The notes beneath the pieces are model-generated. The model had not been told where the DNA came from, did no database searches, and saw nothing but the letters and a program-made list of their open reading frames with translations. A DNA stretch of 64,000 nt from Ostrinia nubilalis (Eukaryota; Arthropoda; Insecta; Lepidoptera; Crambidae), in the NCBI RefSeq assembly GCF_963855985.1, contig NC_087107.1, positions 6,944,001 to 7,008,000 of the forward strand. Reading direction: 5' to 3'. A program made the position numbers and the translations under genes. Shown piece by piece: positions 11,673-21,534 of the stretch. The first letter of the stretch is position 1; the number at the start of each line of letters is the position of its first letter.

Positions 11673-12410
11673 GCCTGACCAGGAACATAAAAACCCTCGC
11701 CATGTTGCGGAAATCTAATGGTACTAATTTCTTTTAATGGCAACAATAACTAAAAACTTCATTGACATGTCACCTTGCATGTCAGTCTATTGCTGTCAAA
11801 GTGTAAACAAACTTTATTTTAAATGTGCGCAATTGATTTTGTGAATGAAATTGCTAAAATCTTTTTATAGTCGTGAAAGAAAAGTGGTTCACAATGTGTT
11901 AAAGTATTTGTCGAAGAGAAATACCAAGGGTTCGGACAATATTTTCATTGAATAATATTTCCAACAAAGGTTGTCAAATTGACTGACATGTTTATCGTAT
12001 AGTACAGTCCACTATGAAAATTAGCTGTGGTTTGTTTCAACTACCTATTTTAAAGTTTTTTGTCACTTTCTAAGTGTTGAATTTTATGGAATTGGGAAAG
12101 AAGTACCGAGTTTGAAGCATTCATGAGCAGACATTGCAGTTGAATATTCAAGTTCTGAATTTGATTATGATGAATAATAAAATAAATCCTACTAGCTCGA
12201 TTGATGGTTTCATTTAATTTATTTAAACCAGGTTACCTATAATAATATGTTTTCGTTAATTTATGAAAATATTAAATTAGCCCGTAATCCTGAATCCTGA
12301 TACATAAAGTTAGCCTATTAATTTAACACAGGTACGACTGTACTCAGTGTTGCACTATCAAATGCAATTGATGCGCCTCTGTGCCAGGGTTTTTATGTTC
12401 CTGGTCAGGC
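11673..12410. mobile_element. Non-autonomous TIR element between CR1 ORF1 and ORF2
   Basis: 738 bp with 25-bp perfect terminal inverted repeats beginning GCCTGACCAGGAACATAAAA (left 11673-11697, right 12386-12410), flanked by TATA on both sides (11669-11672, 12411-12414). No ORF. It falls in the short spacer of the LINE; removing one TATA and the element leaves ORF1 and ORF2 about 60 bases apart. A TA or TATA duplication is consistent with Tc1/mariner-like or related superfamilies; not resolved. Confidence 0.8.
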
Positions 12411-12432
12411 TATAAAATATTAATTTCTCAAT

Positions 12433-14635
12433 ATGTATAGTATGTTCTATCAGAATTTAGGAAGAGCCAGATCCAAATTGAAAGATATCTATTTAAGTTT
12501 ATTGAACTGTGATTATGATATTGTTTGTTTAACGGAAACTAACTTTGATTGTGGTGTGTACGATAATGAGTCTATAGATAATAGATACAGTGTTTTTCGT
12601 AGGGACCGCGAGAGCTCTTGTTCGGTAAAGCAGAGTGGGGGCGGCGTTCTTCTTGCAATAAAGAACAATATTAATTGTGCCCGTCAATTCTCTTGGGAGA
12701 GCAGGGTCGAGGACATTTGGCTTACGATTTTTTCAGATAAATTGGGTGAGGCTTCTTTACATGTATGTCTTTGCTATTTGCCGCCTGACCTGCCATATGA
12801 CGATATCAGTGCGTTCCACAGTAACTGCCAGAGGGTTGTTCTTGACTCAGCGCCTGGCGATAACTTTCTTATACTGGGAGATTTTAACACCGTAAATGTG
12901 ACCTGGGAAAGACTTGACGTATCAAAATCACTCTCGGCATCTAACCCTCGAGACCACAAAGCGCGTTTGCTCCTAGAAACAATGAACACTTGTAATCTTT
13001 CTCAATTTAATTTAATTCCTAATGGCAATAATCGTTACCTAGATTTAGTTTTTTCTACCCTGCCCGCGTGCGCCATTGCCGTTGTTGAATCTGAACCTCT
13101 GTGTCCTCCGGATTGCCATCATCTAGCGTATGTCATAAACATAACTGGAGTTATAGTGGATAAGCCACTGAAACCCCAAAACAGGAAACGATACAATTTC
13201 GACAAATGTGATTATGTTATGGTTAGATCTGAGTTGTGCGATATCAATTGGGAAACGCTTCTGTCATCTGCTGATATTAATGCATGTGTTGACATTTTTT
13301 ACAATAAAATAAATGAAATTATTTCAAAACATACTCCGTACAAAAGAAACTCTTCTTATAAATATCCCTCGTGGTATAGTTCAGCATTGATTCGCTGTAT
13401 TAAGGAAAAGAACAAGTTTCATAAACGCTACAAAAAATACTCCAATCCTCGAGATTACGACACTTTTTCACTGCTTCGGAGCAGATGCAAATCACTCATA
13501 CTCGACTGCTACAGGACCTATCTATCAACAATCGAGAAGTCTCTACCCGAAAATCCTAGTGCATTCTGGCGTTATGTGAACGATAAAAAGTGTGGTGTTA
13601 CTATTCCTAACCAAATGACATTCAATAATAAAACATGTTCGGATGGTCAAGGCATTTGTGAACTCTTTTCGGAATATTTTGGGTCAGTTTATGACTTGTG
13701 CACTCAGTCTGCTGTATTGGTGGACATGCCTGATGTGCCTAATTTCTCTTTGCATAATATTGAAATTACCGCGGAAGATATAGACACAAAAATTAAACAA
13801 CTTGACACGCGTAAAGGCCCTGGTCCAGATGATATTCCACCCAAATTTGTTCGATATTGCTCTGAGGAACTGTGTTCTCCTCTTGCCATTATATTTAATA
13901 AATCTATAAAGTCTGGTATTTTTCCCACTCGCTGGAAGGTCGCACATATTATACCCATTTTCAAAGCGGGTGATAAAACAGCATGCGCTAACTATCGGCC
14001 TATAAGCATCCTCTCTTGTTTGGCAAAATTATTTGAGTCACTCGTCTACACTACTCTTTACTCTCACTTGAATAAGTATATCACGAACAAACAACATGGC
14101 TTCGTTAAAAATAGATCGACACTTAGTAATTTACTAGTTTTTAATAACTATCTCTGTCAAACTTTTGCTGTTAGAGGCCAAACGGATGCAATTTATCTGG
14201 ATTTCAGCAAAGCTTTCGATAAGGTTAACCATTACTTGCTCTGCCAGAAACTATCCCACTATGGGATCCACGGATGTCTGCTACGGTGGATAATATCATA
14301 TTTAAAAAATAGGACTCAGCTCGTTACTGTGAAGGGTTACACATCTTCACCCATACCGGTCACCTCTGGGGTTCCACAAGGGTCGCACCTTGGACCGCTC
14401 CTATTTGTCATGTTCATCAATGACCTGACTGACAGACTATCCTCTCATGCCCTCTTGTATGCCGATGATCTCAAGATTTTCACGAGTGTTGATAGGAAGA
14501 GTAATGCTCTGGTGCTGCAGAACGATCTAAAGGTTATCGATGATTGGTGCTCGTCCAATAAAATGTCCCTCAACGTAGATAAGTGTTGTGTTATCACTTT
14601 TACAAAAAAGAAAAATAGATTTGTACACTCTTACT
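12433..14635 (+). pseudogene. CR1 LINE ORF2, N-terminal part (endonuclease + RT)
   Basis: Encodes an apurinic-like endonuclease (residues about 1-230: FYQNLGR, LTETNFD, LGDFNTVNVTW, DCHHL) that would nick target DNA. The reverse transcriptase follows (about 440-730: GPDDIPPKF, YRPISIL, QHGFVKNRST, DFSKAFDKV, GVPQGSHLGPLLF, YADD at 676-679). The frame is open from ATG 12433 until the hAT element begins at 14636, in the RT thumb region (NVDKCCVITF). The same frame continues at 15587. Confidence 0.85.
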
Positions 14636-15586
14636 TAGTGTCCGACCGAATTTTCGGTTTCGGTTTCGTTTTCGGTTGAGTTTCGGTAAAAACACGAGTT
14701 TCGGTTTAGTTTCGTTTTCGGCGGCAAACTTGCCGAAACTACGACCGAAACCGAATGTGCATTCGGGAGTTTCCGCGCTGTTATCGGTCATGTTCGGCGC
14801 GTTGAATGAGTAAATGAATCCGATCAAAGCCAATGTCGTGATTCGCTCGCTTGTTTGTTTGCTGTTAGTTTTGTTTTGTTGTGGTATCGAGTTTTCGAGT
14901 GATTTATTTTGAATTTGCTAAGTTTTATCTCGTTTTATGTCGTTATAACATAAGAGCGGGTAGTAGGTAAACATCAAAAAAAATATTCAATTTGACTGAT
15001 AAAAGTATAATCAAGTTTAATGTAACCTATAAATTTTTTTTTGGTTCGCAAATTTCATGATATACCTACGTAAACAAACATTAGTTAGGTAAGTTAGTAA
15101 TGACTATAGAGCATTTCATGGTGATAATATTATAGATTCAGAGTTTCAAAGTTCATTTTAGTATTTATCACCAAGGTATCCAAGTGGCAGTACAGTAGAT
15201 ACTAACTTACGTACCTACTACCAATTTTAATTTGAGAAATTATTAAGGTAAAATACCCGACCTAGGGACGGGTTATGTAGATGTCCTGAATATTGCGAGT
15301 AATTGAAAAAAATCTAGCCTATAAATCCTTCTTTTTCTTTTTTAATACATAATTTGATACCTTTTAGAGTAAAAAGGCGCTTTATATGTTCAATTTTAAT
15401 GCAATTTAAAGAGAAAACAATAAATACTGACTAATTATAATAACGTTTTCTTTATTTTTCCCTCAAAATATGAGCCTTGTAAGGAAGTTTCGGTTTCGGT
15501 TTCGGTTTCGGCCGAAATGGACACCGTTGCCGAAATTCGTTTTCGGTTTCGGTTTCGGTCGTAAAACTAGTTTCGGTCGGACACTA
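14636..15586. mobile_element. hAT-type non-autonomous element with TTTCGG-rich ends
   Basis: 951 bp with termini TAGTGTCCGACCGAA / TTCGGTCGGACACTA and a perfect 8-bp target duplication CTCTTACT (14628-14635 and 15587-15594). TAGTG ends plus an 8-bp duplication mark the hAT superfamily. Both ends carry runs of the hexamer TTTCGG in the same orientation (about 14648-14690 and 15485-15560), which also create spurious Phe-Gly or Arg-Phe ORFs. The interior is AT-rich and non-coding. Confidence 0.88.
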
Positions 15587-16292
15587 CTCTTACTACATAC
15601 GCGATCAATTAATATCCAGAAGGGACACCGTCAGAGACCTAGGTGTTTTGTTCGACGAGCAGCTAACATTCCGTCCACATTACGACCAAATTGTTAAAAA
15701 GAGTAATCGTGCCTTAGGATTTATAATAAGAACTACGAAAGATTTTAGGAAACCTCGCAGTGTGCTATATCTGTTTAATAGTTTAGTCAGAAGCATTCTA
15801 GAATACTGCAGCCCGGTGTGGTCTCCATATTATAACGTCCATATTGAAAACATTGAAAGAGTCCAACGTAGATGCTTAAGATACATATCACGCAAGAATC
15901 ACTACTGTCGTTCACTAAAAGACTATAGTGAAAGGTTAACGGAGTTTGACGTAATTCCTCTAAGTACCCGCCGCAGAAGATACGACCTACTTTATCTGCA
16001 TAAAATCTTGCACTCCCGGATAGATGCTCCAGATCTTCTCTCCTCACTCAGTATTAATACCAGACATAGATCCCGTGGGTCGAAGTCTAACATCTTCGCA
16101 ATACAGGCATACAAAAACAATACTTCTTACTACAACCCTCTAGTCAGGATGTGTCGCGCATATAATGAGTTGGCTCGTGCGGGCAGGGACATAGATGTAT
16201 TTAATAGTAAATTTCCTCAGTATAAAAAGGCTATATCCGACTTGCTCAAAAATGACGAAACGACAGCGTCTCCCGGTGGGAACGGTGGGTAA
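15587..16292 (+). pseudogene. CR1 LINE ORF2, C-terminal part
   Basis: Resumes the ORF2 frame directly after the hAT element (through the shared CTCTTACT) and reads on through DLGVLFDEQLTF, the conserved block after the RT domain, then a Tyr/Arg-rich C-terminal region (LEYCSPVWSPYY, RVQRRCLRYI) common to CR1/Jockey-type ORF2. It stops at TAA 16290-16292, followed by a 3' UTR and the (AAAT)n tail. Joined with 12433-14635 this would be one uninterrupted ORF2 of about 970 codons. Confidence 0.85.
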
Positions 16293-16562
16293 TGTCTTCT
16301 GGGTAATCTTTTGCTTCCGTCGTAATCACCGCAATTAGTATAAAATATCTAATAAAATTTCATAATATTGTGTTGTAACTGTTAGAGTTAAGTTAGAACT
16401 TTATTTATTTTTGGATAGTACTTGTAATTTAATTTAATCTATCATGCTGTGTATACTAATTTTGGCTTACGGTCCAGTATGTAATTAACACTTTTTCTTT
16501 ACGATGAAGCCCAGACTGTAAACTGTTTGTATACCTATTACAAATAAATAAATAAATAAATT

Positions 16563-19205
16563 AATAGAAACTTATGTGTATTTCTGTTCTAAAAAATAAA
16601 TATCTTAAACCGTGAACCCCAACCAATAGTGTCGTATTTTGGGAAGAAATGACGTCATATTACATCTAAAAAAGTCGAACATTTCCAATAAAGTAGCATT
16701 AACATTCTGCTCGACTTTGCTCTGTTAGCGCTGTAATACGCGACAAACCTCTTTTTTCCCGTCAAAGTGGATAAAAGTGGAAAGAAATACAGCCAACGCG
16801 TTGACAAATATTGGACCAAAGTTAGAAAACATGAGTTACTTACTTTCAGACTTGATCAAGAGTTAAATTGTCGCTTGACACGTTTTCAAGTAAATGTGAT
16901 TCAAACCGTGTCAAAGATTAGGTCATTTATGATTTGAGTGGATTTAATGGACTTGCAGATTAATTAATCGGATTTCTTTTATAATTCTAGGATAACACTA
17001 AGAAACCATCTGTCAGATCGATTAGAACCAGCCAACGCCTGTCTTTCTTTTCACATAGCATCTTAAGAGGACTTTATACTAATCTATTTCATGAATAAAA
17101 ATTTATTGTGCGCTATTCAAAAGTGGACCAGAGTTCAAAACGAAATAAGTTTGGCCTTATTAAAGTATCATAGAATAAATAAATGGCCAGAAATTCCATG
17201 CTCATTTCCACCCTAAATATCATGTTCTCAATAATTGCGCCGTTCCGTTCCTCGGCTTTGAATTTTTAAAAGAAAAATATTTTTTTGTATCGGATGAAAG
17301 AACTTGAAATCCTTTAGACGTGGATTCCGAATCTCTAAGATTACCCCTTCCTTTGTGCCTATTTAAATTTACTTCGCAAATAATTTCAAAGTATTATTTG
17401 GGTCAGCAGAACATTACCACTAATGGTATGGTTACGTAGAGTAATCAATTAATTTAATTTATTCGAATTATGTCTTACCGAAACCGTATTCTAGGATAAC
17501 AATGTCATGATAATTGCTCCGTTATGTTAGGGAATAGAACCTTGAAGCTGCTAATTAGATGATTTGTAACTTAGGTATCACGATGGTGTAGTTTCCCGGT
17601 AAGTTACTTTTTAAGCCATAGTCCAATTCTGGGTTCGGTTGAGTGATTGACTCGTGAGTGAGTGTAACGGGACTATTCCCACCTCTCGTTCCCACCACTG
17701 CAACTCCTGTGTAGCCAGGATCTACAGCTTGACCGCCACAAAAACCCAACCAATGAAGGTCAAGTTTGTCCCGGGGGAAAGTTAAACTGTCATTGGACCC
17801 GCAACGAAATTAATCAGAAGAACATAGGAGGAGTTCGAAATTAAGGTTCGACTTCCCTCCATTGCAAAGCGGATGACAGGTGACAAACAAAGGTTTAAAA
17901 CCTTTAAGAAAAAGATTATGCACCACGGACAATAAATTAAATTAAGGGGGCCTATCTTATGAGCAATTAGCAACTACCTGCCAATAATATTTTTCACAAA
18001 ATCGCTTAAAAGCACGGAAATTTTTCCGTGTCGCGCGTGAGTGAGTGTAAGACAACACATTCTTGCATTATGAAGAACTGCGAGTAGGCAAAAACTGAAA
18101 CAGCGCACTATATCAGAGCAAGTGTCGCTTCTGTCACCGGACACAATTAAATAGTCTATTACCCACTACCTTTTAGGGATCTATTCATCTACCCTCACAT
18201 TTACTACCTACTCTTAATCTTTCTTTATTCAATAGCCAAATAAGTCTATTACAAACTATGTTGCAGGCAGAAAAATATCCTATTAGGTTTTGGCAGTAAG
18301 TACGTTGTGCCAACGTAAGTATGCTAACACTCTTACGTAAACTGACAACAGGAAATGTCTCTAGGAAATTGAGCTTCTTGCTACATTTTCAGATTATAAT
18401 ATAAGTTGATATTGGTAATAATTTCCGCTTCTCTTTATTTATTACTTTTAAAAGCCAATCAAGCACTACAGTATGTAATTATTATTATGACTATAATTAA
18501 TGCTTACTATTTGCCACATAAAATCAAATGCAACTTTCGCCCGTAAAGTAATACTTTATTGCACGTTATTTGTTTTTAGAAACATTACTATGAGGTCTCA
18601 CAGCGCGCGTGGACGCACTGGGTGGCACACGAACCAATCACATAGCTCTAATTAACGCTATGCGTTCGATTTGCTGCTTCACTTAAGAGCGTTTACGCCG
18701 TTTGGCGCAAAAACAGTACTTTTTCAACTCGTTACAATCATTAACCAGTAATACTACAAATATGTTATAGGCATAAATAGTTAGGCAATTTCGTCGTCTA
18801 AATAGTTAATTGAGAAAATATTGCGATTAGTTTAGCATTTAAGAATTCTATCAAGATAAGTCCACACAGGTTTTGTAAATTTCCACTTTAGCGTCAGTTT
18901 ACAAGCTGAAATTTTTATAAAAATACTGTGAAAACGATTTAACAAACATTTATATCCTATAGCATAGATCCTTAGGCAAATAGTTATCTGAGAAAATTTT
19001 TAGATTTAAGCATTTTACAATAAGAAATCACAAATTAAAAGAACGTGAAATACCCAAAAATCAAAGTGATTTTTTCACCAATATTCTTCCTTTATTCAAC
19101 ACAAAAATAGCTTAATATAATAGAAGAATATCTTATCTAAAATATTTACTTTGAAATTTAAAATAATCCATTGTAATTTTTTTTCTATGAGTATTTGAAA
19201 AGTAC
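16563..19205. other. Non-coding; short shared repeat fragment
   Basis: AT-rich, no gene. The 24-mer-like block around 17711-17734 (GTGTAGCCAGGATCTACAGC plus TTGA) recurs at 46791-46814, so it belongs to a dispersed repeat of unknown type. Nothing else recognised. Confidence 0.5.
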
Positions 19206-19241
19206 TATAAAACGCCGCGCACGAATCGTTCAAATTCAGTC
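19206..19241 (+). promoter_or_regulatory. TATA box and initiator (left half of split promoter)
   Basis: TATAAAA at 19206-19212 is followed 32 bases later by a perfect arthropod initiator TCAGTC (A at 19238). The initiator is within the 14-bp target duplication of the Jockey element that starts at 19242. A transcript from this promoter would now run into the LINE. See 24849-24890 for the other half. Confidence 0.5.
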
Positions 19242-19275
19242 ATTCGCTTCGCATCGCTCGCACGGTACGGACGTG
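19242..19275 (+). promoter_or_regulatory. Internal Jockey promoter (start + DPE)
   Basis: With A at 19242 as +1, GGACGTG begins at +28 (19269-19275), an exact match to the DPE consensus RGWCGTG at its required spacing. TATA-less internal promoters with DPE are established for insect Jockey-type LINEs. Confidence 0.55.
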
Positions 19276-19932
19276 CGCTCCGCCTCGCCCGCCCGCTCGC
19301 ATGCGCTGCGCTCCGAGTTCTTCGAGCTTATCGCCCTCGCTCTGCGAGTCTTGTTTCTGTGGTGTTTTGTCACAATTACGTGGCTTGCCCGCGGCTGCGC
19401 TTGGGATACCTAACGGTGATAACGAACAAGCGTAGTTAAACGCCTTTCTAAAGGCGGTTCGGTTCGATTGGGAGCGACCGACAGTGCCTTTTTCAAGGCG
19501 CTGAAATTTCCTGCCGCCGCCGGTATATTAGGCTGTGAACCTTGGCCTCCTGGAAGGCACGTTTGAGAGGGTGAGGCGTTCCTCCTCGCCCTTGAGACAC
19601 TCGGTTTCATAGTCTTTTCACTGCCGGGCGTGACCCCCCCTACCCCTCCCTACTTTCCATCCCTGAAGGAGCGTATCCCTGGTTGTTTTTGCGACCGGGG
19701 CCCTCCTGAAGGACTGCTAGGAGTAGGTACTCACCCTACGTCGCGGCGTTGCTACGTTGCGGCGTAGTTACATTGGTTAGGGCACACTTTTCCCACTCAC
19801 CCCGCACGGTTTACACCGACTGTGCGGGACTTACACACCGCTATAACCACCGAGTTTCTTGCCGGCTCTTCTCGGTGGTTGCGACTTGCGAACCGGCGTA
19901 GATTCACGCGTCGCGAATACACCCTCCATGCC

Positions 19933-21534
19933 ATGGACACGGAGGAACTCTTAAAGTTCCTCCGGGCCACTCACCCGGAGGTCCTCTCCGGGTTTAAAGC
20001 CCACATACGGGCAAAGACCCTCGCAAGCTCTGTGTATGAGGAGCCTGCTTCCCCTTCATGTCCCGAGGACGCCATGTGCGATCCGAACTCGGCCCCTCTA
20101 CCAATCCCGCTCACGAACGAGCACTCTATTGTGATAGATCACCAATCCCATGCCCCCAGTAGGGACATGGAATGTGACTCTGTCTCAGACGCCGATGACG
20201 GTGGCTTCACCACCGTCAGTCGTCCGAAGAGGACCCGCAAATCCGCGGCCTCTCCCCCTCCTTCCCCCCCTGCGAAGGCGCTGAAGGCCAACTCGGGCCT
20301 CTCTCAGCCCTCGCAATCTTCCCAGCCATCCGGCTCGCAGTCGAGCACCGGGCGGACTGTCAGAGTCCCCCCAGTCTTTGTCCAGGACAAGGCGTCCTGG
20401 AACAAGATTTCCGGCGCGCTTAAGGAGCGTCACATTAACTTCTCGCACGCTAAGTCGTGCAACGTAGGAATTAAGGTGTCCTTGTCCACCTCCGACGAGC
20501 ACCGAGCCCTAACGCGTTTCCTAGATGAGAACCGTATCGGTTATCATACTTTCCCCCGCGAGGAGGAAAGGGAGCTGCGGGTTGTTATCCGTGGCATTCC
20601 CAAGGAGCTAGACTCCGCCTCCATCTTGGCCGACCTCAAGGCCCAAAACTTCCCCGTCAAACAGGTTCATCGTCTGTACAGGACTCGTACACGTGAACCT
20701 TTTGACCTTGTCCAAGTAGTCTTGGACTATTCCGACGAAGCGAAATCGATTTTCAACTTGAAATCGGTTTGCTTTATATCCGGGCTCAAAGTTGAGCCAC
20801 CCCGAAAGCGCGGCGCTCCCGGCCAGTGCCACCGCTGTCAACATTACGGGCACGCTGCCCGTAATTGTCACGCCCGTCCTAGGTGCGTCAAGTGCCTAGG
20901 CGATCACGGCACAGCCGACTGTGTCCGTGACAAGGCCACAGCCACCGAACCACCGAGCTGCATACTGTGTGGTACCCAGGGTCATCCTGCGAATTATCGC
21001 GGTTGTCCCCGGGCCCCACGCACTCAGCCGCGTGCCCCCATCCCCTCTGCCCCCAGGCAGATCAATGCTACTCGCAACTTTGCGGTAGCAAGTGAGGCTC
21101 CTAGCCTCCGTCCTAATAGGCCCAATGCTTGGGCTAGGCCTCTGGCCTACACCCAGGCAGCCAGCCTTACTCCCGCACCCGCCCAAACAGCTGTGGCCCC
21201 ACCCGCGCCCCAGCAGGCTCCTCAACCCCACCCAGCCCCTAAGGCTACGCCAAAGGCACCTACCCATCAGGCGCCTAACCCTAGTCCCCCTGCCCCTAAG
21301 GCACCGGCCCACAAAGTCCCGGCCCCTCAGGCCAAGCCCCAGCCTACACATTCACCTGCGGCTGACATTAAATTGGTCAGAGACTTCTTTGGCCAAATTA
21401 ATGTCGGCGAGATGTTTGTGATCGCCGCAAAACTGCGCGCGACTAATGGCGAAGGCAACATCATGGATAGGTTATCTATCCTCGCCGAACACGTAGACTT
21501 TTGCTACGCTATCTCTTCTTTCCACGCTCCGTAA
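19933..21534 (+). CDS. Jockey ORF1, gag-like zinc-knuckle protein
   Basis: 533 residues from ATG 19933 (CCATGG context); the frame is open further upstream but has no ATG. The N-terminal third is acidic and Ser/Pro-rich. A central RRM-like/PRE_C2HC region follows (FPVKQVHRLYRTRTREPFDL). Then three zinc knuckles: CHRCQHYGHAARNC, CVKCLGDHGTADC and CILCGTQGHPANYRGC. The C-terminal third is Pro/Ala/Gln-rich low complexity. The protein would coat LINE RNA and aid its nuclear delivery. It ends TAA at 21532-21534, overlapping the ORF2 ATG by one base. Confidence 0.88.
   Translation: MDTEELLKFLRATHPEVLSGFKAHIRAKTLASSVYEEPASPSCPEDAMCDPNSAPLPIPLTNEHSIVIDHQSHAPSRDMECDSVSDADDGGFTTVSRPKRTRKSAASPPPSPPAKALKANSGLSQPSQSSQPSGSQSSTGRTVRVPPVFVQDKASWNKISGALKERHINFSHAKSCNVGIKVSLSTSDEHRALTRFLDENRIGYHTFPREEERELRVVIRGIPKELDSASILADLKAQNFPVKQVHRLYRTRTREPFDLVQVVLDYSDEAKSIFNLKSVCFISGLKVEPPRKRGAPGQCHRCQHYGHAARNCHARPRCVKCLGDHGTADCVRDKATATEPPSCILCGTQGHPANYRGCPRAPRTQPRAPIPSAPRQINATRNFAVASEAPSLRPNRPNAWARPLAYTQAASLTPAPAQTAVAPPAPQQAPQPHPAPKATPKAPTHQAPNPSPPAPKAPAHKVPAPQAKPQPTHSPAADIKLVRDFFGQINVGEMFVIAAKLRATNGEGNIMDRLSILAEHVDFCYAISSFHAP

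Larger units (their letters stand above)
9529..16562 (+). mobile_element. CR1-type (Zenon-like) LINE, interrupted three times
   Basis: A two-ORF non-LTR retrotransposon: ORF1 with a PHD-type finger, ORF2 with endonuclease and reverse transcriptase, ending in an (AAAT)n tail at 16541-16560. The CR1 call rests on the PHD-plus-coiled-coil ORF1 and the microsatellite tail in place of poly(A). Insertions at 9978-10930, 11673-12410 and 14636-15586 break it. The 5' boundary is uncertain; I start it at ORF1. Without the insertions it is about 4.4 kb. Confidence 0.8.

Noticed and set aside
15470..15697. Arg-Phe repeat ORF
   Set aside because: Produced by the TTTCGG hexamer runs at the right end of the hAT element, then running into LINE ORF2 out of frame.
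20185..21351. Antisense and out-of-frame ORFs over Jockey ORF1
   Set aside because: GC-rich shadows (Arg/Gly-rich) of the real ORF1 frame, which carries the zinc knuckles.
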